Positions 33,476 to 41,760 of a DNA stretch of 64,000 nt are shown here, piece after piece (the stretch's first letter is position 1; each line of letters begins with the position of its first letter). The DNA is taken from the NCBI GenBank assembly GCA_964555285.1, contig CAZKRM010000011.1, positions 1 to 64,000 of the forward strand, in the 5' to 3' direction. Both the position numbers and the translations under genes were made by a program. The stretch comes from JBBIQV01 sp964555285 (GTDB lineage Bacteria; Nitrospirota; Nitrospiria; Nitrospirales; Nitrospiraceae). Under the pieces are notes generated by a model. The model saw only the letters and a program-made list of their open reading frames with translations, was not told where the DNA came from and searched no databases.

Positions 33476-34345
33476 ATGGATTCCACCATCAGGCCTGACG
33501 GTGTCGTCATCACCGGGGCGTCGAGTGGCATCGGAGCCGCCTGCGCGGTGCATTTGGCCGGTCTCGGGTTCCGTGTCTTCGCTGGGGTCCGGCGCTGTCC
33601 TGATGGCGAGGCGCTTCAGGCGGCGACTGCCTCGATTACTTCTCTTCTGGTGGATGTCACAGACCAACGATCGATTGCGGCGGCGGTCCAGGAAGTGTCC
33701 GCCGTTGTTGGAGATCGGGGATTGGCTGGTCTGGTGAACAATGCCGGCATTGTGGTCGGTGGCCCGCTCGAAGTGTTGCCGCTAGACGAACTCCGTCGGC
33801 AACTTGAAGTGAACGTGGTAGGCCAGGTGGCTGTAACGCAGGCATTTCTCCCGCTTCTTCGCCGGGGACGCGGGCGGATTGTGAACATGGGCTCGATCGC
33901 CGGCCGCGCAACCATGCCGTTTCTGGGTCCCTACTCGATGTCCAAGTTCGCATTGGAAGCGATGAACACGGCGCTGCGCATCGAGTTGGATGCGGCGGGC
34001 ATCGAGGTCTCGATTATCGAACCGGGCGCCATCGCCACACCGATTTGGGAGAAGTCGGTCAAGGCGGCCGACCAGCTTCACGCGAGGGTTCATCACGAGG
34101 CGTTGTCGTTGTACGCAGAGCACCTCGCCTGCGTACGCCGGGTGGTGGCTGATGCGGAGCGGCGTGCGATTCCGGCCGTGGTCGTGGCCAAGGCCGTGGC
34201 TCATGCGCTGACCGCCAGGCGACCAAAAACCCATTACCTCGTCGGCTTCGATGCCAAGTTCCGCGCATTGCTGGCTGCGCTTCTGCCGGCCCGGGTGCAG
34301 GATGCTCTGCTCCGCCGCTTTCTGAAGTTTCCCCAACGACGCTGA
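33476..34345 (+). CDS. Short-chain dehydrogenase/reductase
   Basis: The 289-residue protein is a classical SDR. It has the cofactor loop 'VVITGASSGIGAACAVHL' (about 10-28), 'GLVNNAGIVVGGPLE' and the catalytic 'GPYSMSKFALEAMN' (Tyr-x3-Lys), with the Ser in 'NMGSIAGRATMP'. It resembles retinol- or steroid-dehydrogenase-like SDRs, which reduce carbonyls with NAD(P)H; the substrate is unknown. The start lacks a clear ribosome-binding site. It reads away from the tRNA gene. Confidence 0.88.
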   Translation: MDSTIRPDGVVITGASSGIGAACAVHLAGLGFRVFAGVRRCPDGEALQAATASITSLLVDVTDQRSIAAAVQEVSAVVGDRGLAGLVNNAGIVVGGPLEVLPLDELRRQLEVNVVGQVAVTQAFLPLLRRGRGRIVNMGSIAGRATMPFLGPYSMSKFALEAMNTALRIELDAAGIEVSIIEPGAIATPIWEKSVKAADQLHARVHHEALSLYAEHLACVRRVVADAERRAIPAVVVAKAVAHALTARRPKTHYLVGFDAKFRALLAALLPARVQDALLRRFLKFPQRR

Positions 34346-34458
34346 CTTACGCGAGAGTGAGCGTGGCAGAGTCCTTCCCTACAACGGGCGAGTGGCTTCT
34401 CGTTCAGTGGCTCGCTTGAGGGTGAGCAGCATTTCTTTCTCCACCGCGCAAAGAAGGG

Positions 34459-34487
34459 TTGACCGGTCACCGTCTTTTTGGTAAAAG
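34459..34487 (+). promoter_or_regulatory. Possible promoter of the DUF882 gene
   Basis: TTGACC (34459-34464) and TAAAAG (34482-34487) are spaced by 17 bases. The start point near 34494 lies downstream of an in-frame ATG at 34478, which supports the later start at 34517. Confidence 0.4.
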
Positions 34488-34516
34488 GCCACGATATTTT
34501 CTGCTCGTGCGTGGCA

Positions 34517-35107
34517 ATGCACCCTCGTCGGAGACTCATCGTGCATGATGACCCCCACTCGTTGTGGACTCGCCGGTCGTTTCTCAAAACCTCGTTCGTT
34601 GGCTGCTTGATTGTCGGTGGATACGTGGCATGGCCTGCCAAAGCGCAAGCAACCAAACTGCCGGAAGGTCGGCTGACCTTCTATAATCTACACACGGACG
34701 AGCGGTTAGCCCTGACGTATCGGGATGTCTCGGGCCGCTACGATCAGAGCGCGCTCGACGAGATCAACTTCATTCTTCGATGCCACCACACAGATGAAGT
34801 GGCGGCGATGGATGTCAGGATGATCGAGTACGTGAATCTGGTTCAGAAGACGCTGGGGGGAGACCGCGAGATTCACATTGTGTCCGGCTACCGGTCGCCC
34901 GAATACAACGAGCTTTTGGTCCGCGCCGGCCGGCGGGCGGTCAAGAACAGTTTGCACGTCCAGGGGCAGGCGATCGATCTCCGGATTCCTGGTGTCCATC
35001 CGAATGTTGTGCGGCAGGCCGCATTGAAATTGGAATATGGCGGCGTGGGCTATTATCCTCGATCGAAGTTCGTCCATCTGGATTCCGGCCCGTTTCGATG
35101 GTGGTGA
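34517..35107 (+). CDS. Tat-exported DUF882 (YcbK-like, M15-type) protein
   Basis: The product is about 196 residues. A twin-arginine signal is visible as 'TRRSFLKTSFVGCLIVGGYV', so export through Tat is expected (tatC is at 7532). The mature domain is DUF882: 'RLTFYNLHTDERLALTYRD', 'IHIVSGYRSPEYNELLVRAG', 'SLHVQGQAIDLRIPG' and 'GGVGYYPRSKFVHLDSGPFR' (short pieces). The His/Asp pattern SLHxxGxAIDxR and FVHLD matches zinc M15 peptidases, so peptidoglycan hydrolysis or binding is likely. An ATG at 34478 is possible but lies before the predicted transcription start. Confidence 0.82.
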   Translation: MHPRRRLIVHDDPHSLWTRRSFLKTSFVGCLIVGGYVAWPAKAQATKLPEGRLTFYNLHTDERLALTYRDVSGRYDQSALDEINFILRCHHTDEVAAMDVRMIEYVNLVQKTLGGDREIHIVSGYRSPEYNELLVRAGRRAVKNSLHVQGQAIDLRIPGVHPNVVRQAALKLEYGGVGYYPRSKFVHLDSGPFRWW

Positions 35108-35309
35108 TCCGGAGACTTTGGCGGGCAAGACCCTTTATTTCGATGTGAAGATTTTGAATATTCAAGATGGACAGAAATAAGCATCGGGGGAGCATTCAAG
35201 TTTGGTATCGGGTTGGCCGATACAGGAAAAGACAGCTAAGGTCACGCACCTCAGAGCCCGGGAGAAGGCTCCTTGCGCAATGTTGTGGCTATCCGGAGCC
35301 GGTGAACCG

Positions 35310-35813
35310 ATGACGGAGCAACAGACCGTTCTCATTGTCGACGACGATCCCTCGATGTTGTTGATTTGCCGGAAGGCGCTGGAATCAGAAGGCTTTCATG
35401 TGCTGGAGGCGTCCGGCAGTTCCGAGGCGTTGAAGATCTGCGCCGAATACGCAAACGAGATTCATCTCCTGCTCTCCGACCTCTTCCTGCCTCCTCCCGA
35501 CTTTCGGCTGGTAGGCGCACTGAACGAATTTCCCCGTATACACGGCCATCAACTTCTCGCTCGTGTCGTCGCGATGCGAAAGGCCATCCGTATCGTCTGC
35601 ATGTCATCTGCGTCGGCTTCGGAGATCGCAGCGCATGGCATGAAGCTCGATACGATACCATTCGAACTCGACACGATACCATTTCTGGAGAAGCCCTTTA
35701 CCGTGGAGAATCTGCTGCGAATCGTGCGAGACACGTTGGCTGCTCCACCCCTCGTATCGAAAGAACCCGTGCAGACCGCGACGAAGGGGAAGGATATTCC
35801 CTGGTACGGTTGA
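35310..35813 (+). CDS. Receiver-domain protein with an internal 7-residue duplication
   Basis: The 167-residue protein is a CheY-type receiver: acidic pair in 'VLIVDDDPSMLLI', phosphoacceptor in 'LLLSDLFLPPPDF', Ser in 'RIVCMSSASASEI' and Lys in 'FLEKPFTVENLL'. Just before the Lys loop, LDTIPFE is followed by LDTIPFL (residues 113-126), encoded by an imperfect 21-bp tandem repeat at 35646-35687. Upstream in-frame starts at 35280 and 35202 exist; the ATG at 35310 begins the canonical domain. No output domain or adjacent kinase is seen. Confidence 0.75.
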   Translation: MTEQQTVLIVDDDPSMLLICRKALESEGFHVLEASGSSEALKICAEYANEIHLLLSDLFLPPPDFRLVGALNEFPRIHGHQLLARVVAMRKAIRIVCMSSASASEIAAHGMKLDTIPFELDTIPFLEKPFTVENLLRIVRDTLAAPPLVSKEPVQTATKGKDIPWYG

Positions 35814-36038
35814 CTCCATCCGCCAGCGTCGTCCATTCATCTCATCCAGTAGGTTGAGCACATTCTCGACTACATCTACGGAAACGCCTGCTACGCCGGC
35901 TAGTCCAACAACACTAGCTGCGTGGAGTATGTGCTGACCTTCGACAAGGAAAGGATTCTTCGCTAAGGGGTAAAGGGAGATGCGGGAACTCTACCACGAG
36001 ATGAGAGGCACTTCGGCAGGAAGACGCGCGGGAGAAGA
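35814..36038. other. Gap with a possible decayed reading frame
   Basis: No intact gene is seen. One frame from about 35858 reads 'HILDYIYGNACYAG', a stop codon, then 'SNNTSCVEYVLTFDKERILR' and another stop. The second piece looks protein-like, so this may be the end of a degraded gene, but no family is recognised. Confidence 0.25.
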
Positions 36039-36479
36039 TCACCCAACTAAGTCGGGATTGAGGCGGCTCATCGGTCTGATGACGGTGGCCTTAATTTCGT
36101 TGTAGACGATGATGCGGCCGGACTGGCGCAAGCGGCTGAAGATTCCTTCGACGATCACTTGATCGCCTTCCCGCACTTCTGCCTGCCCAAGGGAGATGAC
36201 TTTTAACGTGCCGGCATGATCCTGCAAGAGAAAGCCATAGGCCGGCTGTCCCTGCCGATTCGTCGCCAACTGCACGTTGGTCACCTTTCCCGTGACGACC
36301 ACAACTTGATGATCATAATGATCGGGGTGGGTGATCAGTTCGGCGATTTCCAGCAGACTCGCCGATACGCCCGCTGCCGACAAGGTGACAAGAAGAAGGG
36401 GAATGGCGAGAAGAAGCATGCTGCAAGGACGAACGTCCGCACCGAGGCGCTGGCAACCGGTTGCGAAGAATATACGCAT
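36039..36479 (-). CDS. Exported OB-fold protein
   Basis: The 146-residue protein has an N-terminal hydrophobic segment (MLLLAIPLLLVTLSAAGVSA, about 21-40) that should act as a signal. The rest reads as an OB-fold of the tRNA-anti/cytochrome c maturation type: 'HDHQVVVVTGKVTNVQLATN' style (VVVVTGKVTNVQL), 'YGFLLQDHAGTLKVISLG' and 'VREGDQVIVEGIFSRLRQSG' (in pieces). Role unknown. A TATAAT box ends ten bases before the ATG, so the transcript seems leaderless, which supports this start over the internal ATG at 36419. Confidence 0.65.
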   Translation of the reverse strand: MRIFFATGCQRLGADVRPCSMLLLAIPLLLVTLSAAGVSASLLEIAELITHPDHYDHQVVVVTGKVTNVQLATNRQGQPAYGFLLQDHAGTLKVISLGQAEVREGDQVIVEGIFSRLRQSGRIIVYNEIKATVIRPMSRLNPDLVG

Positions 36480-36488
36480 ACAAAACCA

Positions 36489-36516
36489 ATTATACCGTTA
36501 TTTCGCTGAATTTCAA
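36489..36516 (-). promoter_or_regulatory. Promoter of the OB-fold gene, apparently leaderless
   Basis: On the minus strand, TTGAAA (36511-36516) and a perfect TATAAT (36489-36494) are spaced by 16 bases. The start point would be about 36481, two or three bases before the ATG, and no ribosome-binding site exists. Confidence 0.65.
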
Positions 36517-36632
36517 GGCCGGTGTTTTCTTCTGAAGAAGACCATCGGCTCAGCGAGGGGCGGGCAGATCCTATAAAGTCGAGTTGCGGGGAAGGGGATG
36601 GGTCGTTGAGAATCGAGGTCGGGCGTGCGAGG

Positions 36633-37835
36633 TTATGACCGGCGGCCGCCGTAGAGGTCCGGATGGTGCTCCCCTAGCATGCTCTTGAGGACGTGCTCTC
36701 CCATTTCTCCCAGTGCCGGTGCAGCTTTCTTCTCCTCCAAGAGCCCAACTGGTTCAGTTTTCGATCTTGGAGTGACACGGGCGAGAAGCGCTTCTTCGAG
36801 TGACTCCTGCGAGGCGTCAAGATCGGCCAGAATTGCGGCCAATCGCTGGAGACCGAAAAGGGATCGGGTCAGTTCTGAATGCACGGCGTTCGAACTTGCG
36901 CCATGGACGAGCGACAGCCAGAACTTGGCCTCGACGTCCTCGGGCATGGTTCCCCACGCGAAGGCCGTCAGTTTTTCCAGCAAGGCTGCCTCCGTCCGCT
37001 CGAGTCCGTCGTAGGTTGAGACGGATCGTTCAATCGGTCGTCTAGCTAAGACGGTCAAGGTTTCTTGCCACAGGTCGAGCGGGACCATCGTGGCGGGATC
37101 ATGGGCAGGGACCGCTCCCTTGAGCCGGTGTTGGAGCGTCTGCAGGTATTGATGCAGGTACTTCACCTTGCGGGCAGCCAGGGTGCCGGTAGGAATTCCC
37201 CAGATCTGGGCGATTTCATGGTCTTGGAGCTGGGACGCATTGGCGGTATGCCATTCTCGTTCGGTCAGGTCCAGCCGTTTGCGGTATTTCTCCTCGATCC
37301 GCACATGGGTCTGCAACTCAATGCTCAATCGTTCCCGCTTGTAGTCCTCGGCCGTGATCGCATCGTCTTCCCATTTCTGATCGAGCATCCGGATGGCGGG
37401 CTTGGGAATGGCCGATCGAGCTTGCGATTTCAGGTCGCAAAGCGTTTCTTCAGAGACACCGAACGAGGACCGCAGCATATGCTCGGCCTGCTTCGCCAAG
37501 GCGTCACGAACTGCGCACATCTTCCGCAAACAATGAGCTTGGAGCCACGTCCGCTCGCGGCGCAGCCGAACCTGACGGAGATACTGATCCCGGCGGTCCA
37601 CAACGGCCTGGATCGCATCCCGCGTGACGCCGTGGTTGATCGATTTCTGTCCCGCCTGACAGCGTGGATCCGGCCGGTCGGAGGCCATATACTCGATCTC
37701 CTCCTGCGTGACATCGAAGTGCTGGAGCAGGAGCAGCCGCAGCATAATGCGGCCCTGGACCGGAAGGGCGGCGATGACGGACTCGATCTGTTCCTGGGTG
37801 AGCAGTGAGGGCATTGGATCAGAAGGATCGTACAC
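36633..37835 (-). CDS. Hypothetical protein, unrecognised
   Basis: The 400-residue soluble protein is mainly helical and highly charged, with no signal peptide or membrane segment. A helix-turn-helix-like stretch is 'DHEIAQIWGIPTGTLAARKV' (about residue 210-230), which resembles sigma-region-4 or transposase-type motifs. It begins with a GTG 12 bases after the stop of the upstream 70-residue gene; an ATG seven codons later is the alternative. The intact length and good coding character support a real gene. DNA binding is a guess. Confidence 0.6.
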   Translation of the reverse strand: MYDPSDPMPSLLTQEQIESVIAALPVQGRIMLRLLLLQHFDVTQEEIEYMASDRPDPRCQAGQKSINHGVTRDAIQAVVDRRDQYLRQVRLRRERTWLQAHCLRKMCAVRDALAKQAEHMLRSSFGVSEETLCDLKSQARSAIPKPAIRMLDQKWEDDAITAEDYKRERLSIELQTHVRIEEKYRKRLDLTEREWHTANASQLQDHEIAQIWGIPTGTLAARKVKYLHQYLQTLQHRLKGAVPAHDPATMVPLDLWQETLTVLARRPIERSVSTYDGLERTEAALLEKLTAFAWGTMPEDVEAKFWLSLVHGASSNAVHSELTRSLFGLQRLAAILADLDASQESLEEALLARVTPRSKTEPVGLLEEKKAAPALGEMGEHVLKSMLGEHHPDLYGGRRS

Positions 37836-37846
37836 GTGAACCGGTG

Positions 37847-38059
37847 TTAGGAAAACCCGGCCTGCTGTTGTTCAAAGTGCAGCGCAACGTATTCCCGAAC
37901 CTGCTGGACCGTGCCGTTGACAAACAGTTCACGAGGGATCTCGACTCGGACTAGTTTCTTGGGGTCCACGCCACGCTCCGCTGCATAGTCTTCGTCGATA
38001 TACAAACTGACGGACCCGTCAGGAAAGCGGATCGCATAGACCGCGTTATTGTCGGCCAT
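37847..38059 (-). CDS. Small hypothetical protein
   Basis: The 70-residue product ('NAVYAIRFPDGSVSLYIDED' start, then 'VEIPRELFVNGTVQQVREYV') is probably a compact alpha/beta domain. The ATG at 38059 is preceded by GGAGG; an in-frame ATG at 38089 adds ten residues without a ribosome-binding site. It is closely followed by the 400-residue hypothetical gene, so the two probably form an operon. No family is recognised. Confidence 0.55.
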   Translation of the reverse strand: MADNNAVYAIRFPDGSVSLYIDEDYAAERGVDPKKLVRVEIPRELFVNGTVQQVREYVALHFEQQQAGFS

Positions 38060-38134
38060 GGCCGGACATCCTCCCTGATGAAGGTACACGCGTCAGCATG
38101 TCTGTAACACAGGCCAGGTTCGGGTGTCAAAGAG

Positions 38135-38821
38135 TCAAACCCGCTCTGGACGAGGCTCCGACCGGAGGAAACAGTGCCGCCGCCAGAGCACATAGGCGGT
38201 GAAGGTCACGAGGCTGATCAGGAACACCGTCCGGACTCGTCCATAGCCGAAGCAGGCGAAGTTGGCCAACGCATTGATGAGTCCAAACCCAGCGTAGGCA
38301 AGATAGAGCAGCAACGCCCATCGGCGGAGAAGCAGGAACCCAAACCCGATGAAGGTATGGATCGTCGGCGATTGCGCTTTCACGAGGACACCCAGAACTC
38401 CGTCCGGCTTGGCGCAGAACACCGAGAGGACATAGTTCGGCTGTCCGAGAATGATGTAGAGGTCCATGATGGCGCTCAGCAGGAACAGCGCGCCGAGGTA
38501 GCGCACGTCGTGCGCTCGGGTCCACACCCGACGCCAGGTACGCGCAAGTCTCATCTCATGCGGGGAGAGCGACAGATAGGCATCGTAGCTTTGGATGGTC
38601 CACCAAGGGAGCACGATCAGCATGAATAGGAAGACTTCTGCACCGGCGCCGGCCAGGCGGCCCGTGACCATTGCCGTGGCGATTAAGGCCAGCGTGGCGC
38701 CGAAACAGACCCCGGCGAGCGCTCGTTGCCCTTGGCCTGCCTGGCCGAGTCCTGGAAGGATGGCCGAGAGTGTGGCGGCGAGAGGGCTGGGGGTGGCTGA
38801 GAGGTGGGCGGTGAACATCAT
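38135..38821 (-). CDS. Multi-span membrane protein
   Basis: The protein is about 228 residues from the ATGATG pair at 38821. It starts with 'LSAILPGLGQAGQGQRALAG', a motif common in small DUF5683/TM2-like membrane proteins, and has five or six hydrophobic stretches, ending in 'VTFTAYVLWRRHCFLRSEPR'. The reading frame is open further upstream, but that part is arginine-rich, antisense-like and crosses the hairpin at 38892-38921. Function unknown. Confidence 0.6.
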   Translation of the reverse strand: MMFTAHLSATPSPLAATLSAILPGLGQAGQGQRALAGVCFGATLALIATAMVTGRLAGAGAEVFLFMLIVLPWWTIQSYDAYLSLSPHEMRLARTWRRVWTRAHDVRYLGALFLLSAIMDLYIILGQPNYVLSVFCAKPDGVLGVLVKAQSPTIHTFIGFGFLLLRRWALLLYLAYAGFGLINALANFACFGYGRVRTVFLISLVTFTAYVLWRRHCFLRSEPRPERV

Positions 38822-38885
38822 CGACCCGTCATAAGCCTGGCGGTGGTTGGGAAGGGAGAGGGGTGCTTGAAGCAGTGGCCTCACA

Positions 38886-38921
38886 ATAAGAACGGCCTTC
38901 GATCGCGTGACCGAAGGCCGT
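38886..38921 (-). terminator. Rho-independent terminator after the chlorite-dismutase-family gene
   Basis: ACGGCCTTCG (38892-38901) pairs exactly with CGAAGGCCGT (38912-38921) over a ten-base loop. On the minus strand the stem is followed by CTTATT, a short U-containing tail. It lies 26 bases beyond the stop codon of the haem-protein gene. Confidence 0.7.
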
Positions 38922-38946
38922 GCATACGCGTGAACTCTATCGTCGT

Positions 38947-39669
38947 TCACCCGCCCAGGGCATCCAGCGTTTCCTTCAAGCTCTTCCGGATACAGGTGAA
39001 GATCGGGGTGTCCCGCAGCGTGTAGCGGCTCCCTTCGGTTTCGCGCAACGCCATCACCAGATCCAGGAAATCTTCCGGCTTGTCGCTTTCGAATGCGACG
39101 ACCCATTCCTGATCGTCGAGGCCGAACGAGTAGGTCGTGTTCAGTTTGACGGACGGGAACCGGTGGCCGACTTCGATATGCTCGTCCATCATGCCTTGGC
39201 GAGCGGCCTTCGTCAGAAGGAACCATTCGCGGGTCTTCAGGAACGGATACACGAAGATGTATTTGCTTTTTCCAGGGACGACCGACAGACGTTTGCTTTC
39301 CTGATTCTCGTGGGTGTGGTGATCCACATAGATCGAGCGTTTGGTCATGGAGAGATACGAATAGGGAGTCGTGAGGTATTTCCCCAAGCCGGACGCGAGG
39401 ATCTTGGTGGTCATTTCCTGGAACAGTTCCAACTCATAGCTAATGCGCCAGATCATCAGATCGCAATCCCCGCGGATGCCGACCGTCGTGTAGGCGATGA
39501 CCATGACCTTGCCGGTATAGTCCTCGACGGCGCGAAGAAATTCTTGCTTGCCGCGCGTGCGCTCGTCTTCGGGTAAGCGACGCCAGGCCGGGTCGATTTT
39601 ATAGAACGCAAAATTGACGTACTGCCGCTTCGGTGCCTGTTCCTTCGGCGTCTGTTCAGGGTTCGACAT
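38947..39669 (-). CDS. Chlorite dismutase/HemQ-family haem protein lacking the distal arginine
   Basis: The 240-residue protein has the Cld/HemQ fold: 'RQYVNFAFYKIDPAWRRLP', 'TTVGIRGDCDLMIWR', 'KYIFVYPFLKTREWFLL' (Tyr141 and Lys145 of the coproheme-decarboxylase motif) and 'GMMDEHIEVG', whose His164 is the probable haem ligand. Aligned by eye, the distal Arg of true chlorite dismutases (Arg173 in the Nitrospira defluvii enzyme) is Leu176 here, and HemQ has Gln there. It has no signal peptide. It is therefore more likely a cytoplasmic coproheme decarboxylase-type or other haem protein than a chlorite-detoxifying enzyme. GGAGG precedes the ATG at 39669. Confidence 0.85.
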   Translation of the reverse strand: MSNPEQTPKEQAPKRQYVNFAFYKIDPAWRRLPEDERTRGKQEFLRAVEDYTGKVMVIAYTTVGIRGDCDLMIWRISYELELFQEMTTKILASGLGKYLTTPYSYLSMTKRSIYVDHHTHENQESKRLSVVPGKSKYIFVYPFLKTREWFLLTKAARQGMMDEHIEVGHRFPSVKLNTTYSFGLDDQEWVVAFESDKPEDFLDLVMALRETEGSRYTLRDTPIFTCIRKSLKETLDALGG

Positions 39670-39776
39670 GCCGGTCCTCCATGAAACGTCTTGAAAAAAC
39701 ACAGGTAATGCGGAAGTTTTGTTTAGCATTTCGGTTTTGGTGTTGTCAACAGATGGACTGGTCGTCCCCCATCTCG

Positions 39777-39782
39777 TTGACA
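39777..39782 (+). promoter_or_regulatory. TTGACA box 38 bases before the next ATG
   Basis: The box fits a -35 element, with TACTGG after 17 bases as a poor -10. The predicted start point is at the ATG at 39815, and no ribosome-binding site precedes that ATG. This repeats the arrangement at 24204 and 32053. Confidence 0.35.
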
Positions 39783-39814
39783 CGACCGGAATGATCTGTT
39801 ACTGGCTTTCGCTC

Positions 39815-40432
39815 ATGAAGAGGTCGCTCCATCTCGCTGGTCGAATAGGAGCCGCTCTGAGTGTCGGCTCTGCGGCGGTGTTCTTGTTGGGCCCAGCCAT
39901 GAGCCAGGCCATCGAAGTCCAACCGAGTGTGACGCACGTCCAGGCTGCACTGCAACGAGGCAAGCAGGCGGCTGAGCGGCGGATTCCTCCCGATCAACTC
40001 TATGCCTGGTTTGGAGACGAGGGCGAGTTGCAGCCTCGTGGCTTTCTCATGACTAAGCTCGGCGGGCTTGCCGTGATGGCGACCCATTTCTCTCTCCGCG
40101 CGGCAATACCGGATGAACACGAGATCGCCCACATTCTCGAAGGCAAGACGCTCTTGGTCAGCGTGGTGATCTATGGCGAGCGCCCGTCCTTCGCCATCGA
40201 CAGTTATGTCGTGCTGGATCAAGGTGGACGGACGATCAAGCCGGTGACGGTGCGGTTCGATGGCCAGGCGGCGCGCAGCTCGGTCTGGCCGAAGTCGCCG
40301 GCCTATCGAGCGAAGGTGGTCGCCTCGTTTGCGTATGCGGATTTCGATCCGAAGGGACAGACGAAGCTCTCGGTCTTCCTGTCGGAGGGTGGGCAGGTCA
40401 TGTTCGACCTCGACTTTTCCAGGATTGAATGA
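39815..40432 (+). CDS. Exported hypothetical protein
   Basis: The 205-residue protein has a signal peptide ending near 'GPAMSQA'. The mature sequence 'LYAWFGDEGELQPRGFLMTK' and 'VVASFAYADFDPKGQTKLSV' is mostly beta-strand. No family is recognised. The ATG at 39815 starts the signal peptide; a frame open from 39719 adds non-signal sequence. Its stop overlaps the cinA start (ATGA), so it is probably co-transcribed with cinA and thpR, although nothing links their functions. Confidence 0.65.
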   Translation: MKRSLHLAGRIGAALSVGSAAVFLLGPAMSQAIEVQPSVTHVQAALQRGKQAAERRIPPDQLYAWFGDEGELQPRGFLMTKLGGLAVMATHFSLRAAIPDEHEIAHILEGKTLLVSVVIYGERPSFAIDSYVVLDQGGRTIKPVTVRFDGQAARSSVWPKSPAYRAKVVASFAYADFDPKGQTKLSVFLSEGGQVMFDLDFSRIE

Positions 40433-41760
40433 GCATGGCGAGCCATCGCGAGAGGACATCGATACAGACTGCCGAAACCATCGCCATCGGGTCGGAACTC
40501 CTGATCGGAGGACGGCTCGATACCAATTCGCTCTTTCTGGCCGAGCAGTTGGCGTCGCTCGGGATTGCCGTCCGGTTCAAATCGGTGGTCGGGGATGCCA
40601 AGCAGGACATTGTCGAGGCGATCGAGACGGCGGTGAAACGCGCCGATCTGATCGTCATGACCGGTGGGTTAGGCCCAACCAGCGACGACTGCACAAGGGA
40701 AGCGGTCGCGCAGGCCACCGGGCACCGGCTCGGTCGGCGGAAAGAAGCCCTGGAGGGGCTGACCGCGCGACTGGCCCAGTGGGGGCGGACGTCGAGCGCG
40801 GCGCAGATGCGCCAGGCGATGATTCCGTCCAGCGCCACCGTCCTGGCGAATCCGGTCGGATCGGCGCCAGGATTCTGTCTGACGTGGAAGGGAGCAGTCC
40901 TCGTCTCCTTGCCGGGTGTCCCGAGGGAAGCTGAGCAGATGTTCGTCCAAGCAGTCATGCCGATCTTGCGGGCCAGGATCGAACAGAGAGGAATGCAGGC
41001 CCCGAGTCCTCTCGTGCGACAGGTTTTTCACACGTTCGGCCTGCCGGAGGCGGATGTCGATGCCAAACTGAAGGGGCTCATTCCAAAGGGAGTGCCGGTC
41101 GAATTGGGCCTGCTTGCTTCGCCCATGGGCGTGCTGGTGTCGCTGACCACCAGGGGGACGAGTTCGCGCGAGAGACGAACGGCGAGAGGGCGAGGTGCGC
41201 GCCAGGATCTCCTGCAACCGTTGGCGGAAGAAGTCCGATCTCGATTGAGCGATTGGCTCTTTGCTGAGGGGCACGACCAGATGGAGGAAGTCGTCGGGCG
41301 AATGTTGGCGAAGCAGGGCCTCACGGTCGCACTCGCTGAATCCTGCACCGGCGGGTTGATCGGCCATCGGCTGACCCAAGTTGCTGGGTCGTCGGCCTAT
41401 CTGGATCGAGTGATCGTCTGCTACAGCAATCGCGCCAAGATGGAGATGGTGGGCGTGCCTGCCGACCTGATCGAAAAACATGGAGCGGTCAGTCGCGAGG
41501 TTGCGGCGGCGATGGCGCGCGGTATTCGCGAGCGAAGCAACGTGTCTGTTGGAATCAGCGTCACCGGCATTGCCGGGCCGGGCGGTGCAACCGAAACCAA
41601 ACCGGTCGGGCTGGTCTATGTCGGACTGGACGAAGGAACCGGCGAGCCGACCACAAAAGAATTCCGGTTCCATGGCGATCGACACCTCATCAAGCAACGG
41701 TCCTCGCAAGCGGCTCTGGATCTGCTCCGCCGGTGGCTGATCGGCAAGGGGCCACCATGA
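40429..41760 (+). CDS. cinA: CinA family protein / nicotinamide-nucleotide amidohydrolase
   Basis: The 443-residue protein has both CinA domains. The N-terminal MoCF-like domain shows 'ETIAIGSELLIGGRLDTNS' and 'IVMTGGLGPTSDDCTREAV'. The C-terminal amidase shows 'VALAESCTGGLIGHRLTQVA' and 'GISVTGIAGPGGATETKPVG'. The amidase turns nicotinamide mononucleotide into nicotinate mononucleotide for NAD recycling, and the other half can act as ADP-ribose pyrophosphatase. A stretch 'TTRGTSSRERRTARGRGARQ' near residue 245 is an unusual Arg-rich insert. Genes of this type are often near recA, as here. Confidence 0.93.
   Translation: MSMASHRERTSIQTAETIAIGSELLIGGRLDTNSLFLAEQLASLGIAVRFKSVVGDAKQDIVEAIETAVKRADLIVMTGGLGPTSDDCTREAVAQATGHRLGRRKEALEGLTARLAQWGRTSSAAQMRQAMIPSSATVLANPVGSAPGFCLTWKGAVLVSLPGVPREAEQMFVQAVMPILRARIEQRGMQAPSPLVRQVFHTFGLPEADVDAKLKGLIPKGVPVELGLLASPMGVLVSLTTRGTSSRERRTARGRGARQDLLQPLAEEVRSRLSDWLFAEGHDQMEEVVGRMLAKQGLTVALAESCTGGLIGHRLTQVAGSSAYLDRVIVCYSNRAKMEMVGVPADLIEKHGAVSREVAAAMARGIRERSNVSVGISVTGIAGPGGATETKPVGLVYVGLDEGTGEPTTKEFRFHGDRHLIKQRSSQAALDLLRRWLIGKGPP

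Noticed and set aside
38947..39669. Naming the haem protein as chlorite dismutase (cld)
   Set aside because: The fold fits, but the distal Arg needed for chlorite breakdown appears to be Leu, and there is no signal peptide.
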